From the NCBI GenBank assembly GCA_902493665.1, contig CABUQL010000004.1, positions 1 to 18,606 on the forward strand: a DNA stretch of 18,606 nt, given 5' to 3'. Each line of letters starts with the position of its first letter. Position 1 is the first letter of the stretch. This document shows, piece after piece, positions 7,251-14,596 of the stretch. The stretch comes from an uncultured Eubacteriales bacterium (GTDB lineage Bacteria; Bacillota; Clostridia; UMGS1810). The position numbers were made by a program, and so were the translations under genes. The notes under the pieces are model-generated. The model was not told the DNA's origin. It made no database searches and saw nothing but the letters and a program-made list of their open reading frames with translations.

Positions 7251-7295
7251 TATAAATTTGTTTTAATTATATTTTGCATTTATATAAAATATTAC

Positions 7296-7892
7296 TTATA
7301 ATTCTCTTCTGCCTTCAAGAGCCTTGGCAATTGTAACCTCGTCGGCATATTCCAAATCCCCTCCGACGGGAAGTCCGAACGCAATTCTTGATATTTTAAC
7401 GCCGAACGGTTTTAAAAGCTTTGAAATATACATTGCCGTAGCTTCGCCTTCAATGCTCGGATTGTTTGCCAGAATAACCTCTTTTACATCGCCGTCCGCA
7501 ACACGCATAACAAGCTCTTTTATTTTAAGATCTTCGGGTCCCACTCCGTCCATTGGCGATATTGCTCCGTGCAAAACGTGATAAAGACCGTAGTATTCCC
7601 TCGTTTTTTCAAGCGCAACAACGTCTTTGGGCGATTCCATAACGCAAATTGTTGTTCTGTCACGCTTTTCATTACTGCATATATCGCACGGATCGTCCTC
7701 GGTAAGATTTTGGCACACACTGCAATATTTCGTTTTTTCTTTTGCATTTTTTATGGTTGTTATAACGTCTTTTATTTCATCGTCCGACATCGAAATAATG
7801 TTATATGCAAGACGCACTGCTGATTTATGCCCTATTCCGGGCATTTTTTTAAACATATCTATAAGCTTTGACAAGCTCTGTGAATAAAGCAT
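7296..7892 (-). CDS. recR: Recombination mediator protein RecR
   Basis: This 198-residue protein has the usual RecR length. It has an N-terminal helix-hairpin-helix (MPGIGHKSAVRLA, residues 17-29), a C4 zinc finger at C57, C60, C69 and C72, and a Toprim domain from about residue 80 with the acidic residue in CVMESPKD. The C-terminal part contains RIAFGLPVGGDLEYADEVT. RecR works with RecO and RecF to load RecA on gapped single-stranded DNA. Here it is the last gene of the comM-to-recR block, 36 bases after the pseudouridine synthase, and not beside dnaX and ybaB as in many Firmicutes. Confidence 0.97.
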   Translation of the reverse strand: MLYSQSLSKLIDMFKKMPGIGHKSAVRLAYNIISMSDDEIKDVITTIKNAKEKTKYCSVCQNLTEDDPCDICSNEKRDRTTICVMESPKDVVALEKTREYYGLYHVLHGAISPMDGVGPEDLKIKELVMRVADGDVKEVILANNPSIEGEATAMYISKLLKPFGVKISRIAFGLPVGGDLEYADEVTIAKALEGRREL

Positions 7893-7928
7893 ACTGTTTC
7901 CTTCCGTATATTTTAAATTTTCGGCATT

Positions 7929-8876
7929 TTATTTATCAATATTATAAAAAGGAATGTTATCAATCTCAAACGATTTTCCGTTTAAATATGAAAGACATTT
8001 CCCTTCGCCTTCGTTTTCAAAAACAAGTTTATATGAGCAAAGCGCCTGATGCTTTAAATTAAAGTTTTTGTTAATTTCGTTTTTTCCGTATTTTCCGTCG
8101 CCGATAATCGGGTGTCCCGTATGTGCAAGATGTGCTCTTATCTGATGCGTTCTTCCGGTAATTAACAAAACTTTTAAAAGACTTGTGTTTTTTCTCTCTT
8201 CAAGCACAGTGTATTTTGTAATGATTTTTTTCGTTCCCGTCTTTTCGGCGCCATAAACATAAACCGTGTTCTTTTTTCTGTCTTTAAAAAGATATCCCGT
8301 GAGCGTGTCTTCTTTTTTTGGCATTTTGCCGTATACAAGACAAATATAATACTTCTTAATCTTTCGTTCCTTTATGATTTCGTTCATTTCCTTTAAAGCC
8401 TGTGCATTTTTGCAGGCTATAACAATTCCGCAGGTGTTTCTGTCGAGTCTGTTTGATAAAGACGGTGCAAACGAGTTTTCGCATTTTGGGTCATATTCGC
8501 CTTTTTTGTAAAGATACGCTTTTATGTGGTTTATGAGAGTATCTTTCTTTTCGCCGTCATCTTCGTGAACGACTATACCGAATTTTTTATTTATTAAAAG
8601 AATGTTTTCATCCTCGTAAATAATATCGAGATTCGGTTCTATATCAAAAAAAGAATTGTCTTTTTTGTCTTCAAAAAATTCATCGTTAATGTAAAGGTCT
8701 ACTTTGTCGCCGGCATTTAAACGTGTTGATATTTCGCATTTTTTACCGTTTATTTTAACCCTCTTTTTCCTGATATATTTATACAATGCGCTTTGAGGCA
8801 TCGTTTTAAAAAATTTTGTCAAAAATTTGTCGATGCGCTGGTTGGCGTCGTTTTCATTTATAATTACACTTTTCAT
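7929..8876 (-). CDS. RluA-family 23S rRNA pseudouridine synthase with S4 domain
   Basis: This 315-residue protein has an N-terminal S4 RNA-binding domain (about residues 12-65, NQRIDKFLTKFF through INGKKCEISTRLNAGD). It is followed by an RluA-type catalytic domain. The catalytic signature, usually HRLDRxTSG, is SNRLDRNTCG here, with the catalytic aspartate at 145, Asn in place of His, and Cys in place of Ser. The later motif LLITGRTHQIRAHLAHTGHPIIGDGKYG is complete in substance. It probably makes pseudouridine in 23S rRNA; the exact site (RluC or RluD type) cannot be told. The ATG at 8876 overlaps the stop of the LarC-like gene (ATGA), which supports this start over the GTG at 8882. Confidence 0.93.
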   Translation of the reverse strand: MKSVIINENDANQRIDKFLTKFFKTMPQSALYKYIRKKRVKINGKKCEISTRLNAGDKVDLYINDEFFEDKKDNSFFDIEPNLDIIYEDENILLINKKFGIVVHEDDGEKKDTLINHIKAYLYKKGEYDPKCENSFAPSLSNRLDRNTCGIVIACKNAQALKEMNEIIKERKIKKYYICLVYGKMPKKEDTLTGYLFKDRKKNTVYVYGAEKTGTKKIITKYTVLEERKNTSLLKVLLITGRTHQIRAHLAHTGHPIIGDGKYGKNEINKNFNLKHQALCSYKLVFENEGEGKCLSYLNGKSFEIDNIPFYNIDK

Positions 8877-9565
8877 TTGCACTCTCCGTACGCAAAATCC
8901 AAAATTTTATCTTCGCTAAATTCAAGCGACATTTCAAAATAATCAGCGCTTTTGCCGCCGCTTCCCAAAACAATTCTGAAATAATTCTCGCCGTCCGTTC
9001 CGTAGCCGGTTTTTATAATATCGGTTAAAGGATTCATACCATACTTTGACGAAAGCGATGAAACAAGAGCAACACCGCATTTATATGCAAGCTCGTTTTC
9101 ACTGTCGGAAATTTTATACGGCACGTTCTCGCGGCGCATAATATTTAAAACATCATAACCGCATTTTTTTCCGCATGTAACCTTGGATGAAACGCACAAA
9201 TCGGGATTTTCGTTAAGATATGCAAAAATGCAGGCGCAAATTGTAAAAAACTGCGAAAGCTTTATGTCGGAAAGTTTTTTAACCGCCGACACAACACAGC
9301 ATCTTGCCGTATCATTTTTTATGCTCTGTGATTTTTTAAGCGCCTCATCCTGCGAGATATCTTTGTCGTCGGCGCATTTTATATATGCTTTTGTTGCAAA
9401 AATGCCGTCTGTAATTTTTTCACTTATTATCTCAAAATCTTCGCCGCCGGATATTTCTTCAAGCATTTTTTTAAGACCCAAAACGCTTGCTCCCATATCT
9501 ATAAATGCAGAAAGCATAAGATTTTCCGAAAGTGCGTTAAAACAATCAAAATACAGTATTTTCAA
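8873..9565 (-). CDS. Divergent LarC-like protein (DUF111 family), N-terminal-half length
   Basis: This 230-residue protein opens with MKILYFDCFNALSENLMLSAFIDMG, the same plan as the LarC opening (MKxLYxDxFSGISGDMxLGALxDLG), but the SGISGD core is changed to NALSEN. The C-terminal third aligns by eye with the LarC segment around the ELxTPTGAA and GYGAG motifs: ELAYKCGVALVSSLSSKYG, then KTGYGTDGENYFRIVLG. The HxHEVGxxD motif of true LarC is not visible. LarC inserts nickel in the biosynthesis of the nickel-pincer cofactor of lactate racemase. With these motifs lost, that activity is doubtful. It uses a TTG start with AAAGGTG upstream and is coupled by a 4-base overlap to the pseudouridine synthase gene. 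The family call rests on visual pattern only. Confidence 0.6.
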   Translation of the reverse strand: MKILYFDCFNALSENLMLSAFIDMGASVLGLKKMLEEISGGEDFEIISEKITDGIFATKAYIKCADDKDISQDEALKKSQSIKNDTARCCVVSAVKKLSDIKLSQFFTICACIFAYLNENPDLCVSSKVTCGKKCGYDVLNIMRRENVPYKISDSENELAYKCGVALVSSLSSKYGMNPLTDIIKTGYGTDGENYFRIVLGSGGKSADYFEMSLEFSEDKILDFAYGECK

Positions 9566-9647
9566 ACCAAATCACCTTTAATAATCTATAAAACTTTTGC
9601 CGCTATCGGTATTAAAAAGATAAGTTTTTCAGCACCGTTAAAAGTCT

Positions 9648-10496
9648 TTACTGTTCTTTAAAACCGCCGTTTACCGTATCCAGCTCTTTTTTTACCATAT
9701 CATGCGTAACGGTAGAAAGAAATTTTTCATCGAATGTAAGAGCCTTTTCAAAATTTTCTTTCGCACCCGAAAGGTCGCCGTTTGATTTTAAAATCATTGC
9801 ATAGTTATAGTACGGTTCTATAAAATTCGGATTTTCGGAAAGAAGTTTTTTATACATTTCCTCCGCCTTTTCCTTATTTCCCGAAAGAAAATAATTCTGT
9901 GCGAGGTTATCGCATATTATCTGATCGGAGCTGTTGTATTCATACGCTTCTTCGTTGATTTTAAGTGCTTTTTCATTGTCGCCCGAAAGCATATACCAAT
10001 AACCGAGTATTCCATATAAAGCGGTTGTTTTTACACCGCTGTTATATATTTCTTCGGCTCTTTCTATTGCGCCTTCAAGGTCGCCTTTTTTCCAGCATAT
10101 AAGCGCTCTGTTTATTGCGGCATTTACAAGGTCGTTTCTGTCAAGCTCTTTTTTGTGATATCTTACAATTTCATCAATAAGCTTTTCGCTTTTTGAAAGG
10201 TCGCCGTCTCTTAAAACAAGGTATGCCCAGTAAAGTGCATTTCTCGGCTTAAGACCCGATTTATACGCCCTTTCAAACCACCTAAAAGCTCCCTCTTTAT
10301 TACCCGAATTGAAAAGCCCCTGTCCTTTTATAAACATAAAAACACTGCGTTTTGAATAAAGAAATACCAAAACAATAATAAGTGCCGTAAGTATACCGTA
10401 AATCATATTAATTCTTGCGGTGTTAACAACTGCCAAAACGGCAATAATCGTCCATCCCAAAAAGTTTCCGAGGCTTTTTAATGCACTGTTTTTCAT
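9648..10496 (-). CDS. Membrane-anchored TPR repeat protein
   Basis: This 282-residue protein has two N-terminal membrane helices (about residues 10-28 and 33-48). A cytoplasmic array of tetratricopeptide repeats follows, recognisable in GNKEGAFRWFERAYKSG, GDLEGAIERAEEIYNSG, GDNEKALKINEEAYEYN, GNKEKAEEMYKKLLSENP and GDLSGAKENFEKALTFD. TPR arrays bind other proteins; the partner is unknown. The ATG at 10496 follows AGAGGTG at about seven bases; a GTG three codons upstream lies inside that site. It starts 15 bases after asnS and is probably in the same transcript. Confidence 0.85.
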   Translation of the reverse strand: MKNSALKSLGNFLGWTIIAVLAVVNTARINMIYGILTALIIVLVFLYSKRSVFMFIKGQGLFNSGNKEGAFRWFERAYKSGLKPRNALYWAYLVLRDGDLSKSEKLIDEIVRYHKKELDRNDLVNAAINRALICWKKGDLEGAIERAEEIYNSGVKTTALYGILGYWYMLSGDNEKALKINEEAYEYNSSDQIICDNLAQNYFLSGNKEKAEEMYKKLLSENPNFIEPYYNYAMILKSNGDLSGAKENFEKALTFDEKFLSTVTHDMVKKELDTVNGGFKEQ

Positions 10497-10511
10497 CTGC
10501 TGCACCTCTTA

Positions 10512-11903
10512 TCAGTTTGCACTTTTTACTGTTCTCGGATAAGATATTACGTCTCTTATGTTTGACATTCCTGTCATATACATTATAATTCTCTCAAATC
10601 CGAGCCCGAAACCTGCATGACGTGCCGTTCCGTATTTGCGGAGGTCTAAATACCACGCATAGTCTTCCTCTTTCATACCGAGTTCTTCCATTCTTCTTAA
10701 AAGTTTGGAGTAATCTTCTTCTCTCTGGCTTCCCCCGATAATCTCTCCGACGCCCGGCACAAGCAAATCCATTGCGGCAACTGTTTTGCCGTCGTCATTT
10801 TGTTTCATATAAAATGCCTTGATATCCTTCGGATAATCAGTAACAAAAACAGGCTTTTTAAATATTTTTTCCGTAAGGTACCTCTCATGTTCCGTCTGGA
10901 GATCGATTCCCCATTTTACGGGATATTCAAATTTTTCGCCGCTTTTTGAAAGAAGGTCAATAGCCTCTGTATATGTTACATGGCCGAAATCGTTGTTTAC
11001 GATTGTGTTTAATCTTTCAAAAAGAGTTTTGTCGATAAAACTGTTGAAAAACGCCATTTCTTCGGGAGCATTTTCCATGCAGTAATTTATAATGTGCTTT
11101 ATCATATCCTCTGCAAGACGCATATCGTCATTTAAATCGGCAAAAGCAATTTCGGGTTCGATCATCCAAAATTCTGCGGCATGGCGCGGTGTATTTGAGT
11201 TTTCGGCTCTAAAAGTCGGTCCGAACGTGTAAATATTTTTAAATGCCATAGCGTGCGTTTCGCCTTCAAGCTGACCGCTTACCGTAAGATTTGTTGATTT
11301 TCCGAAAAAGTCTTTTGTATAGTCAACGCTTCCGTCTTCGTTTTTGGGGACGTCCTCCATATTCATGGTTGTTACCCTGAACATTTCGCCTGCGCCCTCC
11401 GCGTCACTCGATGTGATAATAGGAGTGTGGACGTAAACAAAACCTCTTTCCTGGAAGAAGTTATGAATTGCATATGCGGCAAGAGAACGGATTCTGAGCA
11501 CTGCCGAAAATGTGTTTGTTCTCGGTCTTAAATGCGGTATTGTTCTTAAATATTCAAGCGAATGTCTTTTCTTTTGAAGCGGATAATCGGGTGTTGACGC
11601 ACCTTCAACTTCAACAGACTCCGCCTGTATTTCAAACGGCTGTTTTGCATTCGGCGTTGCAACAAGCACACCTTTTACAATAACTGCGCTGCCGACGTTA
11701 AGCTTTGAGATTTTTGCAAAGTTATCAACTTTTTCGCTCTCAAAAACAATCTGAAGATTTTTGAAAAACGTTCCGTCGTTGAGCTCGATAAAACCGAACA
11801 CGTTAGACGCTCTTATGCTTTTTACCCATCCGCCGACGGTTATGCTTTTGTTTTCGTAGTCTTTTTGATTTCTGTAGATTTTCTTAATTTCCACCAATTC
11901 CAT
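10512..11903 (-). CDS. asnS: Asparagine--tRNA ligase
   Basis: This 463-residue class IIb synthetase charges tRNA-Asn. An N-terminal OB-fold anticodon-binding domain (residues ~17-100, VGGWVKSIRASNVFGFIELN) precedes the catalytic core. The core has motif 2 FRAENSNTPRHAAEFWMIEPE and motif 3 GFGLGFERIIMYMTG. The AsnRS-type features and length fit AsnS better than AspS, which carries a large insertion. GGAGG lies eight bases before the ATG at 11903. No T-box leader is visible in the 113 bases upstream. A direct asparaginylation route is implied. Confidence 0.96.
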   Translation of the reverse strand: MELVEIKKIYRNQKDYENKSITVGGWVKSIRASNVFGFIELNDGTFFKNLQIVFESEKVDNFAKISKLNVGSAVIVKGVLVATPNAKQPFEIQAESVEVEGASTPDYPLQKKRHSLEYLRTIPHLRPRTNTFSAVLRIRSLAAYAIHNFFQERGFVYVHTPIITSSDAEGAGEMFRVTTMNMEDVPKNEDGSVDYTKDFFGKSTNLTVSGQLEGETHAMAFKNIYTFGPTFRAENSNTPRHAAEFWMIEPEIAFADLNDDMRLAEDMIKHIINYCMENAPEEMAFFNSFIDKTLFERLNTIVNNDFGHVTYTEAIDLLSKSGEKFEYPVKWGIDLQTEHERYLTEKIFKKPVFVTDYPKDIKAFYMKQNDDGKTVAAMDLLVPGVGEIIGGSQREEDYSKLLRRMEELGMKEEDYAWYLDLRKYGTARHAGFGLGFERIIMYMTGMSNIRDVISYPRTVKSAN

Positions 11904-11991
11904 TTTTATACCTCCGTTAAAGTCGAAAGAAAAGAGTCTGATTTTTAAAGACAGCTTTTCTCTTTCTTTATATTAGATGCTTTTTTATGTC

Positions 11992-12020
11992 AGATTACTT
12001 TTATGTACGTAATAATTCAA
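11992..12020 (-). promoter_or_regulatory. Weak candidate promoter for asnS
   Basis: On the minus strand, TTGAAT (12015-12020, overlapping the comM stop), 17 bases, then TAATCT (11992-11997). The -10 box is poor. Read-through from comM is an alternative source of asnS transcript. Confidence 0.3.
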
Positions 12021-13552
12021 CTGTTAAACCAAAACTTTTTATCCAAGCTTCTGTATCTTATCGCCTCGGCAATATGTGCAACTTCAATATTGTCGCTCTC
12101 TGCAAGGTCGGCAATCGTTCTTGCAACCTTTATGATTCTGCTGTGCGCCCTTGCACTTAATCCGAGCTTTTCAAACACACTTCTGAGCAAATCTCTGCAA
12201 TCGTTATTTAAATGACAGTAATAATCCATATCGCCCGGTGCAAGCTGGGAATTTGAATAAATGTTTTTTCCTTTAAATCTTTCAAGCTGAATTTTTCTTG
12301 CCTCGTCAACACGTTTTTTTATCTCCGACGAGCTTTCGGATTTTTGCACCGATTCAAGTTCTTCATATTTAATAGTAGGAACTTCAACATGAATATCAAA
12401 TCTGTCAAGCATAGGCCCTGATATTCTCGAAAGATACTTTTGAATCTGCCCCGGAGAGCATGTGCACTTTCCCGACGGGTCGCCGTAATAACCGCATTTG
12501 CAAGGATTCATACTTGCTATAAGCATTGTATTGCTCGGAAAAGTATAACTTCCCGAAACCCTTCCGACAGTAAATGATCCGTCCTCAAGAGGCTGGCGCA
12601 TTGCGTCTATTGTATCCTTTTTAAACTCGGGAAATTCGTCCAAAAACAAAACGCCTCTGTGTGCAAGGCTTATTTCGCCCGGTTTGGGTATTACTCCTCC
12701 GCCCGTTATTGCCTGCGGCGATATTGTGTGATGCGGACTTCTGAAAGGTCTTTTTGTTACTATCGGCTCTTTTAAATTGCCCGATATTGAATATATTTTT
12801 GTAACTTCAAGCGCCTCTTCAAAGCTTAAATCGGGTAAAATTGTAACAAGCCTTTTTGCAAGCATTGTTTTTCCCGAACCCGGAGCGCCTATCATAAGAA
12901 CATTGTGTGCGCCTGCTGCCGCAACCTCAAGCGCTCTCTTTGCCGCCGCCTGTCCTTTTACATCGGCAAAATCTTCGGCAAATGAAGTATTTTTCACGCT
13001 GAAGATTTCATCTATGCTGACGCTTATTCTCTCTATTTTTTCTTCGCCGTTTAAATGGTTTACAACTTCCGTAAGATTTTTTGCTCCGTAAACTTCAATA
13101 TCCGAAACCACTGCCGCTTCCTTTGCGTTGTCAAACGGAACAATTACCTTTTTTATTTTATTTTCTCTGGCTGCTATAACCATGGGAAGCACGCCGTTTA
13201 CGCCTCTTATGCTTCCGTCAAGCGCAAGTTCGCCCAAAATAATGTATTCATTTATGTTTTCGCACATAATCTGTCCCGAAGATATAAGAACAGATACCGC
13301 AATAGGCAAATCGTAATGAGTTCCTTCTTTTTTTGTGTCTGCCGGCGCAAGGTTTATTATAATTTTTCTCTGAGGAAAAATAAGCTCGCTGTTTTTTACC
13401 GCAGCTTTTATTCTTTCCTTTGATTCCTTAACCGCCGCATCGGGAAGTCCTACGATGTCCATTGACGGGATTCCCATTGCCGTATCGGCTTCAACAGTAA
13501 CGATACAGCCGTCTATTCCCGTAAGCGAACAACTATATACTTTAGAAATCAT
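12017..13552 (-). CDS. comM: YifB/ComM family Mg-chelatase-like AAA+ ATPase
   Basis: This protein of about 511 residues has three parts. The N-terminal part is a ChlI-like, Lon-protease-type fold (residues 1-165, with SMDIVGLPDAAVKESKERIK). The central part is an AAA+ module with Walker A GAPGSGKT (about residues 222-229) and Walker B GVLFLDEFPEF. A cysteine-rich loop (NPCKCGYYGD, KCTCSP) comes next, and the C-terminal part is a Mg-chelatase lid domain with SARAHSRIIKVARTIADL. ComM is a helicase that drives branch migration during natural transformation in Gram-negative species, while orthologues occur widely. Two tandem ATGs (13555, 13552) are possible; the second lies at the better distance from GAGG. 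It is the first gene of the minus-strand block that continues to recR. Confidence 0.93.
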   Translation of the reverse strand: MISKVYSCSLTGIDGCIVTVEADTAMGIPSMDIVGLPDAAVKESKERIKAAVKNSELIFPQRKIIINLAPADTKKEGTHYDLPIAVSVLISSGQIMCENINEYIILGELALDGSIRGVNGVLPMVIAARENKIKKVIVPFDNAKEAAVVSDIEVYGAKNLTEVVNHLNGEEKIERISVSIDEIFSVKNTSFAEDFADVKGQAAAKRALEVAAAGAHNVLMIGAPGSGKTMLAKRLVTILPDLSFEEALEVTKIYSISGNLKEPIVTKRPFRSPHHTISPQAITGGGVIPKPGEISLAHRGVLFLDEFPEFKKDTIDAMRQPLEDGSFTVGRVSGSYTFPSNTMLIASMNPCKCGYYGDPSGKCTCSPGQIQKYLSRISGPMLDRFDIHVEVPTIKYEELESVQKSESSSEIKKRVDEARKIQLERFKGKNIYSNSQLAPGDMDYYCHLNNDCRDLLRSVFEKLGLSARAHSRIIKVARTIADLAESDNIEVAHIAEAIRYRSLDKKFWFNS

Positions 13553-13573
13553 CATAACACCTCATAGTAATGA

Positions 13574-13602
13574 TATCACATAAGCAAAAAAAATTCCACA
13601 AT
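13574..13602 (-). promoter_or_regulatory. Candidate promoter for comM
   Basis: On the minus strand, TTGTGG, 17 bases and TGATAT lie about 25-50 bases upstream of comM in a very AT-rich intergenic region. The boxes deviate from consensus, so this is tentative. Confidence 0.35.
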
Positions 13603-13702
13603 TTTTTTAAAAAATTACGGAACTTTTTATTAATTTGATTCGTTTTATAAGTGTAAAGCGGTAACAAACCGCAAATTTAAAACGAAAGGTAGGATACTAC
13701 AT

Positions 13703-14446
13703 ATGAAAAACTTTAAAAAAATAGCAGCGATTGCTATGACCTCAACACTACTTTTGACATCAGCTTCCGTTTTTGCAAATGATAACTCCGAAAACGACAT
13801 TATGCTTATTTCTTCCAATCCCGACACTGCCACATATCTGAGCGTAGGCGGATTAAATGTAAGCGGAGAAAACGTTAAAGTTATTAAAGACGAAAATGGA
13901 ACAATGGTTCCTTTAAGAAAAGTTATGGAAAGCCTTGGATTTACGGTAGAATGGGACAATGATACACAAACCGTTATAATGTCAAACCTTCCCGTTTATG
14001 CAGAGCTGCACACGCAGGAAAAGAGTTTTGCATACGGAAAAAGAGCGGCTGACCCTGTAAACGAAAGATTTGAAATTATTGACGGAACCACATACGTTGA
14101 TACAAAATTTATGGAACACTTTGACGGCATTGCATCATATGAAGACGAAAACACGGTTTACATTGATTATATGCATAACGTAACCGTTACAAGTGTTGAC
14201 GAAGAAGGATATATCTATGTTAATGATCCATTGATGTCAAGTCTTAATGATATTAACGGAAACGTTTCGGAAGAAGGAAATGTACGTCTTGCGGTTTCCG
14301 ACGAAACAGTTGTTACATACGGCAATGAAAAATACGATTTAAAAGAAATTAAAGCCGGCGACAACATCGATGTACTTTATGCACCTATGATGACAATGAG
14401 CCTTCCTCCCCAGGTGTTTGCTCAGAAAATAGTTGTAATTAAATAA
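13703..14446 (+). CDS. Secreted stalk-domain protein (copper amine oxidase N-terminal-like)
   Basis: This 247-residue protein has a classic signal peptide (KKIAAIAMTSTLLLTSASVFA, cleavage after about residue 25). A stalk-type domain spans ~45-150, recognised by the motif NGTMVPLRKVMESLGFTVEW followed by NDTQTVIM. The second half (about 155-247) starts VTVTSVDEEGYIYVND and ends in MTMSLPPQVFAQKIVVIK. It resembles the small beta-barrel DUF3221-like modules often fused to stalk domains. These proteins sit at the clostridial cell surface; the name copper amine oxidase reflects only a shared fold, and no oxidase residues are present. GGTAGG upstream of the ATG fits as ribosome binding site. It is transcribed alone, ending at the terminator at 14548-14588. 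Confidence 0.85.
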   Translation: MKNFKKIAAIAMTSTLLLTSASVFANDNSENDIMLISSNPDTATYLSVGGLNVSGENVKVIKDENGTMVPLRKVMESLGFTVEWDNDTQTVIMSNLPVYAELHTQEKSFAYGKRAADPVNERFEIIDGTTYVDTKFMEHFDGIASYEDENTVYIDYMHNVTVTSVDEEGYIYVNDPLMSSLNDINGNVSEEGNVRLAVSDETVVTYGNEKYDLKEIKAGDNIDVLYAPMMTMSLPPQVFAQKIVVIK

Positions 14447-14547
14447 AATTTTAAGCAAAAGAATAATTTTTTCAAAATAAAGATATCCCCTGTATTTATC
14501 TTAAAAAATAACCCAAATAATAAAAACCCCTACCCCCAAATAGAAAA

Positions 14548-14596
14548 AGAGGCAGTTTAAAAACGGATTGAGTTTTTAAACTGCCTCTCTTTTTAT
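14548..14596. terminator. Strong bidirectional terminator between convergent genes
   Basis: A perfect 17-bp stem (14548-14564 with 14572-14588, loop GGATTGA) is followed by CTTTTTAT on the plus strand and by TTTTTCTATTT on the minus strand. It serves both the stalk-domain gene and the antiporter gene, whose stop codon lies five bases beyond the stem. Confidence 0.9.

Noticed and set aside
11904..12016. T-box leader upstream of asnS
   Set aside because: The interval is only 113 bases and lacks the T-box core sequence and a specifier hairpin.
13055..13423. Plus-strand open frame opposite comM
   Set aside because: It is antisense to the conserved comM coding region, with no ribosome binding site and no recognisable motif.
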